Source: CAZHJK01 sp964533275
Lineage (GTDB): Bacteria; Bacillota; Clostridia; Eubacteriales; Garciellaceae
DNA length: 64,000 bases
NCBI GenBank assembly: GCA_964533275.1
Contig: CAZHJK010000014.1
Span: 1-64,000, forward strand
Reading direction: 5' to 3'
The notes under the pieces were generated by a model. That model made no database searches, was not told the origin of the DNA, and was given only the letters and a program-made list of their open reading frames with translations. Each line of letters opens with the position of its first letter. The first letter of the stretch is position 1. The position numbers and the translations under genes are program-made. Shown here piece after piece: positions 1 to 8,549 of the stretch.

Positions 1-250
1 CTTTGGCAGAAGGCTTTATAGCCTAAAGCCAAAGTTTTACTCTACAAGTTCTACTATCCTATAATATAAAAATAAGGGGTTGTAGGGGAAGAACCCCTGC
101 CGTATTAAGAAGGGTGCTCAGATGGCTGGTTTTGCCATCGCCAAAGGGAAACTAGGTTTCCCTATAAGCAGGCAGCCAATTTAGTTTGCTAAATTTCGCT
201 GATCGCTTAGTTGTTTCACCCAGTGGAAGCAGCTTTGCTGCTTTTTTTAT
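1..250 (+). other. Structured noncoding segment, unidentified
   Basis: No gene is seen in the first 378 bases. The stretch is unusually rich in hairpins: a two-tier stem at 1-34 (CTTTGGC with GCCAAAG, inner AGGCT/AGCCT), GTAGGGG...CCCCT at 82-98, GATGGC/GCCATC at 121-139, GGGAAAC/GTTTCCC at 146-162, AATTTAG/CTAAATT at 178-195, and a terminator at 227-248. This could be the tail of an upstream transcript, a structured RNA, or a pile-up of palindromic repeats. It does not resemble tmRNA, RNase P or SRP RNA as I know them. Confidence 0.4.
227..248 (+). terminator. Rho-independent terminator
   Basis: The stem AAGCAGC/GCTGCTT (227-233 and 237-243) has a three-base loop and is followed by a T run. 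It would end a transcript entering from the left edge, before the Lon-like gene. Confidence 0.7.
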
Positions 251-378
251 GAGTAAATTTTCTAGGCATATATATTTAGTTTTGTTCCTATTGTTTTTAT
301 ATAAAATGTATGGGTAAAAGTTATAAAAGCATAATTACATAATAAAATACTATTAACAAACATATAAGGGGGAAGGAT

Positions 379-2772
379 ATGGATAATAAAGAATTATCCC
401 ACAGGGAATTAAAAAATACTATTGATTACATGATGTTTGATTTTGAAACAACAGAGCAAGTACCACAACTGACTGGTATTGTCGGTCAAGAACGAGGAAG
501 AGCAGCGATGAGGTTCGGTCTAAATGTGAACAAGGTAGGTTATAATATTTATGTAGCAGGAATATCAGGCACTGGTAAAACTAGTTATACTAATTCAATA
601 GTAAGAGAGTTTGCTAAAAAGGATACAAAACTATATGATTGGTGCTATGTCTATAATTATGAGGATAAATACAAGCCTAAAATGCTACGATTGCCTGTTG
701 GCATGGGTAAAGACTTTCAGAATGATATGAAATCCTTGGTACAGGATTTAAAAAATGATATACCCAGAGTTTTTAGTGGAGAAAGCTATCAAAAGGAACG
801 AGCTGCTATAATACGGGATATCCAAGAAAAAAGCAGCGATACCATTGAAAAATTAAATAATCTAGCTAAGGAATATGGGTTTATCATTAGACAATCAGGT
901 TCAGGATTTAAAAGTATTCCATTAATAGATGGAGAACCAATAAATGAAGCCCAATATAATAAATTAAGCACTGAACAATTGAAGGAGATAGAAACAAAAT
1001 CAGCTATGCTACAACAAAAATCAATAGAAATAACAAATGAAATACGAATAATTGAAAAAGAAGCAAAGAAAACCTTAGAAAATTTAGATAGCAAGATTGC
1101 TCTTGCCTCTGTTGGATTTTATATTGATGAATTAAAGGGAAAGTATGTTAAATGTGTGGAAATAATAAAATATTTAGAGGAAACTAAGAAAGATATACTA
1201 AATAATATAGGTGATTTTAAGGAGCAGACAGAGGAGGAAAATGCTAATCCATTAAGCTTTTTAAAGGAGCAAAAGTCTGATGACTTTATTAATAAGTATA
1301 GGGTAAACTTATTTGTGGATAATAGTGAAACTATAGGAGCACCTGTAGTTATTGCTGATAATCCTACATATTATAATCTAATCGGTAAGGTTGAATATGA
1401 GAATAAAATGGGTGTTTTAAGTACAGATTTTACAAAAATAAAACCTGGATATCTTCATCAAGCAAATGGCGGATATATCATAATTCAATCATTAGATATA
1501 TTATCAAACAATAATAATTGGGAAGCTTTAAAAAGAGCCATAAAAAACCATAAATTAAACATTGAAAATATAGGTGAGCAAATGGGTTTAGTTGCAACCT
1601 CTTCGATAAAACCAGAACCAATTCCCTTAGATATAAAAGTAATTTTAATTGGTTCTTCAGATATATATCAATTACTTTATAACTATGATGAAGATTTTAG
1701 AAAGCTATTTAAAATTAAAGCAGATTTTGATATTGAAATGGATAGCAATATTGAAAATATCAGTAGATTAGCTAGTTTTATAAGAACTCGCTGTGAGGAA
1801 GATAATTTAAGGAATTTTGATAGAAGTGCTGTTGCCAAGATTGTGGAATATAGTACAAGATTGGCTGGACATCAGAAGAAGTTATCTACAAGGTTTAATC
1901 ATATTGTAGAAATTCTATATGAAGCCGATGCTTGGGCTGAATTAATGGGAGAGGATATAGTAAATGCTAAACATATCGATAGGGCGATAAATGAAAAGAA
2001 TTACCGATCAAATCTATATGAAATAAAATTACAAGAAAGCATAGATGAAGGTTCAATTCTGATAGATACCCAGGGGGAGAAAATTGGTCAGGTTAATGGA
2101 TTGGCTGTTTATCAATCGGGTCAATATAGTTTTGGAAAACCCTCAAGAATTACAGCTACCACATATGTAGGACAAAAAGGCATTATAAATATAGAAAGAG
2201 AAAGTAAAATGAGCGGTAATATACACAATAAAGGAGTATATATATTAGGGGGATACCTAGGAGATAAATTTGCTCAGGAACAGCCCTTATCACTTTCAGC
2301 AAACCTTGCCTTTGAACAATCCTATGGAGGGGTAGATGGTGATAGTGCCTCTAGTACAGAATTATATGCATTATTATCCAGCTTGGCAGAGGTACCTATT
2401 AATCAAGGATTAGCGGTTACAGGTTCAATAAATCAAAAAGGAGAAATACAACCTATTGGAGGAGTAAATGAGAAGATAGAAGGTTTCTTTGATGTTTGTA
2501 AAAGCAAAAAACTCACTGGGGATCAAGGAGTATTAATTCCACACCAGAATGTTAAGAATCTCATGCTAAAGGATGAAGTGATAGAGGCTGTAAGAAATGG
2601 ACAATTTCATATATATCAGGTAAAAACGGTAGAAGAGGGTATTGAATTGCTTACTGGCATGAAGGCAGAACATAAAAATGAGAAGGGTGAATATGAGGGG
2701 GATAGTATATATAGAAGAGTGGCAGAAAAACTCAAGGGGTTCATGGAGAGTACCAAAAATCTTAATGACTAA
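379..2772 (+). CDS. Lon-like ATP-dependent protease (AAA_32/LonB-type)
   Basis: 797-residue ATP-dependent serine protease of the Lon superfamily that lacks the long N-terminal substrate domain of classical Lon. Seen directly: a P-loop GISGTGKT at about residues 61-68, a long charged helical insertion (about 130-280), and a C-terminal S16 protease domain. The catalytic dyad is Ser656 in DGDSAS and Lys699 in GGVNEK. The start is ATG behind AAGGGGGAAGG. Known members degrade unfolded or regulatory proteins in the cytoplasm or at the membrane; the substrate here is unknown. The gene appears monocistronic, and its stop overlaps by four bases the stop of the convergent cyclo-ligase gene. Confidence 0.93.
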   Translation: MDNKELSHRELKNTIDYMMFDFETTEQVPQLTGIVGQERGRAAMRFGLNVNKVGYNIYVAGISGTGKTSYTNSIVREFAKKDTKLYDWCYVYNYEDKYKPKMLRLPVGMGKDFQNDMKSLVQDLKNDIPRVFSGESYQKERAAIIRDIQEKSSDTIEKLNNLAKEYGFIIRQSGSGFKSIPLIDGEPINEAQYNKLSTEQLKEIETKSAMLQQKSIEITNEIRIIEKEAKKTLENLDSKIALASVGFYIDELKGKYVKCVEIIKYLEETKKDILNNIGDFKEQTEEENANPLSFLKEQKSDDFINKYRVNLFVDNSETIGAPVVIADNPTYYNLIGKVEYENKMGVLSTDFTKIKPGYLHQANGGYIIIQSLDILSNNNNWEALKRAIKNHKLNIENIGEQMGLVATSSIKPEPIPLDIKVILIGSSDIYQLLYNYDEDFRKLFKIKADFDIEMDSNIENISRLASFIRTRCEEDNLRNFDRSAVAKIVEYSTRLAGHQKKLSTRFNHIVEILYEADAWAELMGEDIVNAKHIDRAINEKNYRSNLYEIKLQESIDEGSILIDTQGEKIGQVNGLAVYQSGQYSFGKPSRITATTYVGQKGIINIERESKMSGNIHNKGVYILGGYLGDKFAQEQPLSLSANLAFEQSYGGVDGDSASSTELYALLSSLAEVPINQGLAVTGSINQKGEIQPIGGVNEKIEGFFDVCKSKKLTGDQGVLIPHQNVKNLMLKDEVIEAVRNGQFHIYQVKTVEEGIELLTGMKAEHKNEKGEYEGDSIYRRVAEKLKGFMESTKNLND

Positions 2773-3356
2773 TCTTCTCTATAATTCTTACAATAAATTA
2801 ATTTTTCCTCGGTTAAAATATAATCCACTGGAACATCGAAGGATTCAATAGGTAATGTTTCAATAATCTGAAACTTAAAGGCAAGGGAAATAGTAGTTAC
2901 AGGTTTAGTAAGGGATGATAAGAATCGATCATAATATCCTCCGCCATAACCTAAACGATGGCCATTTTCTGTAAAGGCAAGTCCGGGAACTAAAATTAAA
3001 TCTAATATTTCACTGGATTGGAGACGCAAAGTCTCCTTTTTAGGTTCTAAAAGTCCCCAATGACCCATTTCTAAGTCCTTATTAAAATCAATAAGGTGGG
3101 ATAAAATAATTTCCTTTTTAGCTGGTCTAGTCACAGGTATAAGTATTTTTTTTCCATCCTCCATAGCTTCTTTAATAAAATTATGGGTAAATATCTCTTT
3201 TTCAATGCTTACATAGGACATAATTGTTGCTGCTTCATTATAGATAGGTGAAGAGTATAGTTGATTAAAAATTTTGTCACTAAGTTTCTTGATTTGTTCT
3301 TGGGATAGAGAATTTCTTTTTGTAATAATTTTTTCCCGTAAATCTTTTTTATTCAT
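2769..3356 (-). CDS. 5-formyltetrahydrofolate cyclo-ligase
   Basis: 195-residue enzyme that converts 5-formyl-THF to 5,10-methenyl-THF with ATP, recycling the stored folate form. The family signature GYGGGYYDRF near residue 135 and the N-terminal helix MNKKDLREKI are visible, and the length is normal. I chose the ATG at 3356 because GAGGAG lies ten bases upstream; an in-frame TTG six codons earlier overlaps that ribosome site and is unlikely. It converges tail-to-tail with the Lon-like gene, with overlapping stop codons. Confidence 0.93.
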   Translation of the reverse strand: MNKKDLREKIITKRNSLSQEQIKKLSDKIFNQLYSSPIYNEAATIMSYVSIEKEIFTHNFIKEAMEDGKKILIPVTRPAKKEIILSHLIDFNKDLEMGHWGLLEPKKETLRLQSSEILDLILVPGLAFTENGHRLGYGGGYYDRFLSSLTKPVTTISLAFKFQIIETLPIESFDVPVDYILTEEKLIYCKNYRED

Positions 3357-3556
3357 TATATTAAAACTCCTCAATAATATTTGTATCTTTTATTATTATC
3401 TACTAAAAAAAAAATTAAAACAATAATAAAATATAATAATTTATAATATAACAAAAATTTGAGAAAAATAAAGGATTTTGATGGATTGTCTAGAAAAATA
3501 ATATAAAATATATTAATAATTAGAAAAAATATACATTATGTAAATTGATGAAAGTT

Positions 3557-3565
3557 TGTTATAAT
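3557..3565 (+). promoter_or_regulatory. Extended -10 promoter for ftsE
   Basis: TGTTATAAT fits an extended -10 (TGnTATAAT) about 70 bases before the ftsE start. No good -35 is visible. The preceding 200 bases are AT-rich with nothing else recognisable. Confidence 0.5.
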
Positions 3566-3636
3566 AAATTAAGACAATAGATACAATTTCTTTACAAATT
3601 TCAAGAATTAATGGTTGGACATAGGAGTGAAATACA

Positions 3637-4323
3637 ATGATTCAATTGATTGATATATATAAGGATTATAAAAATGGACATAGAGCTTTAAATGGATTGA
3701 ATATTAAGGTAGAAAAGGGAGAATTCGTCTTTGTAGTAGGAGCTAGCGGAGCAGGAAAATCCACATTTATAAAATTATTATTAAAGGAAGAAAATCCTAC
3801 TAATGGCAGAATTCTATTAGACAATAGGGATATTACATACCTTAAACAAAGGGAAATCCCTTATCTTAGAAGGAATATGGGTGTAGTATTTCAGGATTTC
3901 AGATTATTACCTAATAAAACTGTATATGAAAATGTAGCATTTGCTATGGAAATTATTGAAGAACAGCCGAAATATATAAGAAGACAAGTACCTATGGTGC
4001 TAGGCATGGTAGGGTTAAGCGAGCGTTCAAGAAATTATCCCCATCAATTATCAGGGGGAGAACAACAAAGAGTTTCCTTAGCACGGGCGATTGTGAACAA
4101 CCCTCAACTTTTAATATGTGATGAACCTACAGGAAATTTAGATCCTAGTACATCTAAGGATATTATGGAACAATTAAATGATATTAATTATAGGGGAACA
4201 ACAATTATAATGGCAACCCATGCTAGAGACATTGTAGATGATGCTCAAAAAAGAGTTATTACATTAAAAAATGGAGAGGTTATTTCTGACCAGCAGAAAG
4301 GTGGATATAATTATGAAGATTAA
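3637..4323 (+). CDS. ftsE: Cell division ATP-binding protein FtsE
   Basis: 228-residue ABC ATPase that pairs with FtsX at the septal membrane to activate peptidoglycan hydrolases. Walker A GASGAGKS is at 35-42, the signature LSGGE at 138-142, and Walker B LLICDEP at 158-164. The start is ATG behind AGGAG. The gene overlaps ftsX by 11 bases and is followed by a coiled-coil M23 protein, the expected FtsEX partner, which supports FtsE over a generic transporter ATPase. Confidence 0.96.
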   Translation: MIQLIDIYKDYKNGHRALNGLNIKVEKGEFVFVVGASGAGKSTFIKLLLKEENPTNGRILLDNRDITYLKQREIPYLRRNMGVVFQDFRLLPNKTVYENVAFAMEIIEEQPKYIRRQVPMVLGMVGLSERSRNYPHQLSGGEQQRVSLARAIVNNPQLLICDEPTGNLDPSTSKDIMEQLNDINYRGTTIIMATHARDIVDDAQKRVITLKNGEVISDQQKGGYNYED

Positions 4324-5209
4324 TACCTTTCGAATTTTCTCAAGGGATGCGATACAAAATATATGGCGTAATTCTTGGATGAGTTTAGCTTCTATAAGCT
4401 CAGTGGTAGCAGTTCTGGTGATTATTGGTCTTATATTAATATTTATGGTTAATATTCAATATGTAGCAAGTATAGTTGAAGATACGATAGAACTTAAAGC
4501 TTTCTTAGAGGTTGACATTGGTCAGGATGAAATTAATGGTATTAAAGCTCAACTAGAAACAAATGAAAAAATTGATAATATCACATTTGAATCTAAGGAA
4601 CAGGCTTTAGAAAAATTTTCAGAACAAATCGGAGATAGAAAAGATTTAATATCTGGCTTAGAGGAAAACAATCCTCTTCAAAATTCCTTTATATTAAGCA
4701 TAAAAGATCCTAGTGAAGCAAATGTAATTGCAGAAACAATTGCAAATATTGAGGGTGTTGAAGAGGTGAAATATGGAGAAGAAGTAGTGGATAAGGTACT
4801 TCAATCTACAAAATTTATTAGAACATTTACTATTATAATTACATTGATATTAGCTACAGTATCTATTTTTATTATTTCAAATACTATAAAGCTAACTGTT
4901 TTTTCAAGGAAAAAAGAAATAAATATTATGAAATATGTAGGTGCTACAAATTGGTATGTGCGTTGGCCATTTTTAATAGAAGGAGCAATTCTAGGATTGA
5001 TTGGCGCTTTATTCTCATTATTACTCCTTGGTTATTCATATTATTATTTTACGGGAATGGCACAAAATACAGCTTTGTCTATAATTTCAAATTCATTAGT
5101 ACCTGCAGGTGAAATGATAAGTCAGATTACATTGTATTTTATAATAGCAGGAGTGGTTATTGGAGTAGTTGGTAGCATCTTATCTATTAGAAGATTTTTA
5201 AGAGTGTAA
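4313..5209 (+). CDS. ftsX: Cell division permease-like protein FtsX
   Basis: 298-residue membrane protein with an N-terminal transmembrane segment, an extracellular domain of about 110 residues and three C-terminal transmembrane segments, the FtsX layout. I place the start at the ATG at 4313, eight bases after AAAGGTGG, which overlaps the end of ftsE; an in-frame upstream ATG at 4271 has no ribosome site. With FtsE it transmits ATP hydrolysis across the membrane to the PcsB-like activator encoded next. A small hairpin (5216-5236) separates it from that gene. Confidence 0.95.
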   Translation: MKINTFRIFSRDAIQNIWRNSWMSLASISSVVAVLVIIGLILIFMVNIQYVASIVEDTIELKAFLEVDIGQDEINGIKAQLETNEKIDNITFESKEQALEKFSEQIGDRKDLISGLEENNPLQNSFILSIKDPSEANVIAETIANIEGVEEVKYGEEVVDKVLQSTKFIRTFTIIITLILATVSIFIISNTIKLTVFSRKKEINIMKYVGATNWYVRWPFLIEGAILGLIGALFSLLLLGYSYYYFTGMAQNTALSIISNSLVPAGEMISQITLYFIIAGVVIGVVGSILSIRRFLRV

Positions 5210-5215
5210 CACAAA

Positions 5216-5236
5216 GGAACGCATTGTATGCGTTCC
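5216..5236 (+). promoter_or_regulatory. Intercistronic hairpin between ftsX and the M23 gene
   Basis: A perfect 8-bp stem, GGAACGCA/TGCGTTCC with a five-base loop, begins seven bases after the ftsX stop. It has no T run, so it is more likely an mRNA processing or stability element than a terminator. This is an inference. Confidence 0.4.
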
Positions 5237-5275
5237 GAAAGCTCGTAAGTACATAGGAAAAGGGGGAAGTCTTGG

Positions 5276-6436
5276 ATGAAGAAATTGGTATCAATTATTT
5301 TATTGAGTTTTTTATTATTAGGATTAATATTACCTACTATGGCTATGGCTTCGGATGTAAAAAAGAGTGAAGAAAAGCTTAATAATGCAAATAAAGGCAT
5401 AAAAAATGTTCAAGAGAAAATTAAGGACTCAAAGGAAGAAAAAAAGGAAGCAAAAAATGAACTAGAAGAATTAGATAAAAAATTACAAGAGGCTAATAGC
5501 AAATTAGAAAGTACAAAAGCAGAATTGAATAAAACAAATCAATCATTAGAGAAAGCTAAGGAAGAATTATCTGAAGCAGAAAAAGCAATGGAAGAGCAGA
5601 ATGTTTCTCTTCATGAGCGTATCAGGGTAATGTATAAGAATGGAAACATAGGATATTTAGAAGTGCTACTAGAGGCAAATAGTTTCTCTGAACTTATCAC
5701 TCGTTTTGAAATGATAAAAACCATAATGGAATATGATTTTGAATTATTAAATTCCTTAGAAGAAAAAAGAGATGAAATAGAGGACAAAAAGGAAGAAATA
5801 GAAAAGGAACAACAAAGGATTCTTACTTTAAAAAATCAACTAGAAAGCAAGGCAAGTCAGGTAAAAACTTTGCAGGTATCAAGACAAAACTACATAAGTA
5901 AAATGGATAGTGAGATAGCTGCCTATGAGAAAGAAATGAAAGATTTAGAAAGGGATGCAGCAGAAGCTAAAAGAATCATTCAAGCGGCTCAGGCAGCAGC
6001 TGCTAAAAATAATGGTAGCTCTGGAAGCTCTGGTCCATATACAGGCGGAGCCTTAAGATGGCCTGTGCCAGGACACACCCGTATTAGTTCTCCCTATGGT
6101 ATGAGAATACATCCTATTTCAAGGGTAAGGAAAATGCACACAGGGATAGATATTCCAGCACCAACAGGTACACCATTTATAGCACCAGCAGACGGAGTAG
6201 TGACCTATTCAGATTATCTTGGGGGATATGGTAAAGTAGTTATCGTTGACTTAGGAGGAGGACTTTCAATTCTAGGGGCACATAATAGTAGTTTATTAGT
6301 TAATGTGGGACAAAGCGTTCAAAAAGGACAAACCATTGCAAAAATTGGATCTACTGGTAATTCTACTGGACCTCATTCTCATTTTGAGGTTAGGAAAAAC
6401 GGTAATCATACCAATCCAATTTCCTATGTAAAATAA
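5276..6436 (+). CDS. Coiled-coil M23 peptidase (EnvC/PcsB-like hydrolase activator)
   Basis: 386-residue exported protein. Signal peptide at about 1-26 (ending MAMAS), a long charged coiled coil at about 28-245, an Ala/Gly/Ser linker, then an M23 (LytM) domain from about 260. The zinc motif residues HTGID and GPHSHFEV are intact, so it may itself be an endopeptidase rather than a degenerate EnvC-type activator. Known FtsEX partners in Gram-positives (PcsB, CwlO) have this coiled coil. The start is ATG at 5276 behind AGGGGGAA. Transcription would stop at the hairpin at 6452-6483, immediately behind which a group II intron has inserted. Confidence 0.92.
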   Translation: MKKLVSIILLSFLLLGLILPTMAMASDVKKSEEKLNNANKGIKNVQEKIKDSKEEKKEAKNELEELDKKLQEANSKLESTKAELNKTNQSLEKAKEELSEAEKAMEEQNVSLHERIRVMYKNGNIGYLEVLLEANSFSELITRFEMIKTIMEYDFELLNSLEEKRDEIEDKKEEIEKEQQRILTLKNQLESKASQVKTLQVSRQNYISKMDSEIAAYEKEMKDLERDAAEAKRIIQAAQAAAAKNNGSSGSSGPYTGGALRWPVPGHTRISSPYGMRIHPISRVRKMHTGIDIPAPTGTPFIAPADGVVTYSDYLGGYGKVVIVDLGGGLSILGAHNSSLLVNVGQSVQKGQTIAKIGSTGNSTGPHSHFEVRKNGNHTNPISYVK

Positions 6437-6451
6437 ATAATAAAGATAGAT

Positions 6452-6489
6452 AATAGCAGTAAGCGAAAAGGCTTACTGCTATTATTATT
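6452..6489 (+). terminator. Terminator after the M23 gene; group II intron target
   Basis: A perfect 13-bp stem AATAGCAGTAAGC/GCTTACTGCTATT (6452-6464, 6471-6483) is followed by ATTATT. The intron begins at 6490, directly behind the stem, which is the target preference of class C group II introns. Confidence 0.85.
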
Positions 6490-8393
6490 GTGCGCCGTGC
6501 ATGGCGAATAACTAGGTGGTGAAAGTCCACTATGGGGGCTGGTAGTTGCCAACCATTAGCTAAGAGCAAGGGTGTCCATCGTGAGGTGGAATCTAAAGGA
6601 AGCTTAAGGCAAAATTCCGACCCGAGGAACACGAACATCATCAGGCACAAGACATGGGATGAGTTTGCAATACAAAACGAAGTCCAATAAACTACACGGA
6701 CATGTTAGTGTAAATGATGTGGGTACATGGAAGGAAAGTAATTCGTCTTACCGCGGGAGGTCTCATGGACATGTGGAAACAGAGTATGAAGCATGGTTGA
6801 AATAAGATTTGTCATGAGAAGTCAGCAGATACCATAGTACCCTATGTAGTCGACAACATAGGGGAAGGGTTGAACCTTAGGAGGTGAAAGTAAATGAATG
6901 TTACCAAGGAAGAAATAAAGTATAGAAAACTTCAAAAAGAGGGCTGCCAGGAGAAGAATAGTGCGGAACACGAAGGATATTCAGGAGCATACGCTTCTTC
7001 AAGGATAACTGAAAACAACATCACCAACGAAAACTTGTCGGGGAATAGATTGCTTGAGGAAATATTGGATAAAAGCAACATGAACAAGGCATACAAGAAA
7101 GTAAAGTCCAATAAAGGAGCTGGAGGAGTTGATGGGATGGGAGTAGATGAACTTCTACAATATCTCAAAGACAACAAAGAGCCACTCATAAAGTCTATTA
7201 GGGATGGGAAATACCATCCTAATCCAGTAAGAAGGGTAGAAATACCCAAAGAAGAAAATGGCAAAGTAAGAAAGCTTGGGATACCAACAGTAGTAGATAG
7301 AGTAATACAACAAGCAATAGCCCAGGTACTAACACCGATATTTGAGAAACAATTCTCAGATAATAGTTATGGTTTCAGACCAAAGCGAAGTGCCCATGGA
7401 GCCATTAGGAAATGCCAAGAAAACATGAAAGAAGGCTACAAATATGTAGTAGACATGGACTTAGAAAAGTACTTTGATACAGTTAACCAAAGTAGGCTAA
7501 TAGAAGTGCTATCCAGAACAATCAAAGATGGAAGAGTCATATCATTAATCCATAAATACCTGAAAGCAGGAGTAGTAGTAAAGCATAAGTTTGAAGAAAC
7601 AAAAGATGGAGTACCCCAAGGTGGACCCTTAAGTCCTCTACTTAGCAACATCATGCTAAATGAATTAGATAAAGAACTAGAAAGAAGGGGACACCGGTTT
7701 GTGCGCTATGCAGACGACCTAATGATATTTTTGAAAAGTAGGAGAAGTGCGAAGCGCACACTAAAGAACATACTACCCTACATAGAAAAGAAACTATTCC
7801 TAAAAGTAAACCAAGAGAAAACAAAGGTAGATTATATAGGAAGAGTAAAATTTCTAGGATTTACATTTTATATGTATAAAGGGGAAGCAAGACTAAGAAT
7901 ACATCCTAAATCAATAACAAAGATGAAAAGAAAAGTAAAAGAACTAACAGCAAGAAGCAACGGCTGGAGTAATGAAATAAGAATTAAGAAACTAAGGCGC
8001 TATATAATAGGATGGATAAACTATTTTAAACTAGCAGATATGAAGAGCCTGCTAAAGAGGGTAGACCAATGGATGAGAAGACGAATTCGTATGATTTACT
8101 GGAAACATTGGAAGAGAGTTAGAACTAAGTTCAAGAAACTTCAATCACTAGGCATAAATAAACAGAAGTCATGGGAGTATGCAAATACAAGAAAGAGCTA
8201 CTGGAGAATATCGAAGAGCCCGATACTAAACAAATCCCTTGGAAATGAAATTCTTAAGGAATTTGGATATTTATTCTTCTATGATTACTATAGACAAGTT
8301 ATATCGTAAACTAGGGAACCGCCGTGTACCGAACGGTACGCACGGTGGTGTGAGAGGTCGGTAGATAAAATAATTATCTACCACCTACTCGAT
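6490..8393 (+). mobile_element. Group II intron, class C
   Basis: A complete-looking group IIC intron. The 5' end is GTGCGCC at 6490. The RNA domains before and after the maturase gene closely resemble the Oceanobacillus iheyensis intron as I recall it (for example the segments AAGGGTGTCC and GAGGAACACGAAC). Domain V lies at about 8316-8352 with GAACCGCCGTGTACCG and its pairing arm, giving a CGC-type catalytic triad. Domain VI is a 9-bp hairpin at 8360-8382 and the 3' end is CTACTCGAT at about 8393. Boundaries were read by eye and may be off by one or two bases. Insertion behind a terminator and the lack of an endonuclease domain both agree with class C. Confidence 0.9.
6894..8309 (+). CDS. 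ltrA: Group II intron reverse transcriptase/maturase
   Basis: 471-residue intron-encoded protein needed for splicing and target-primed retrohoming. Reverse transcriptase blocks are intact, including GVPQGGPLSPLLSN and the YADD active site, followed by a maturase/X domain (SNGWSNEIRIKKLRRYIIGW). No HNH endonuclease domain is present, as is usual for class C. The start is ATG behind AGGAGGTGAAAG, inside intron domain IV. No frameshift is visible, so the element may still be active. Confidence 0.95.
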   Translation: MNVTKEEIKYRKLQKEGCQEKNSAEHEGYSGAYASSRITENNITNENLSGNRLLEEILDKSNMNKAYKKVKSNKGAGGVDGMGVDELLQYLKDNKEPLIKSIRDGKYHPNPVRRVEIPKEENGKVRKLGIPTVVDRVIQQAIAQVLTPIFEKQFSDNSYGFRPKRSAHGAIRKCQENMKEGYKYVVDMDLEKYFDTVNQSRLIEVLSRTIKDGRVISLIHKYLKAGVVVKHKFEETKDGVPQGGPLSPLLSNIMLNELDKELERRGHRFVRYADDLMIFLKSRRSAKRTLKNILPYIEKKLFLKVNQEKTKVDYIGRVKFLGFTFYMYKGEARLRIHPKSITKMKRKVKELTARSNGWSNEIRIKKLRRYIIGWINYFKLADMKSLLKRVDQWMRRRIRMIYWKHWKRVRTKFKKLQSLGINKQKSWEYANTRKSYWRISKSPILNKSLGNEILKEFGYLFFYDYYRQVIS

Positions 8394-8436
8394 TTTGAAT
8401 AGTAAGTTCAGGTTAAAATGCTGGATATTGGTTTTT

Positions 8437-8464
8437 TTGTAAATACCATTTGAAGTGTTATAAT
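8437..8464 (+). promoter_or_regulatory. Promoter for ctpA-type gene
   Basis: TTGTAA, a 16-base spacer and TATAAT with an extended TG. It lies downstream of the intron, so the protease gene need not depend on read-through from ftsEX. A small GCCAA/TTGGC hairpin follows at 8482-8495. Confidence 0.6.
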
Positions 8465-8549
8465 TATAGATAATAATAAAAGCCAAAATATTGGCATATA
8501 CTTAGGTAAGTTAAACTAAATTCTTAACATTTAATGAGGTGGTTATCAA

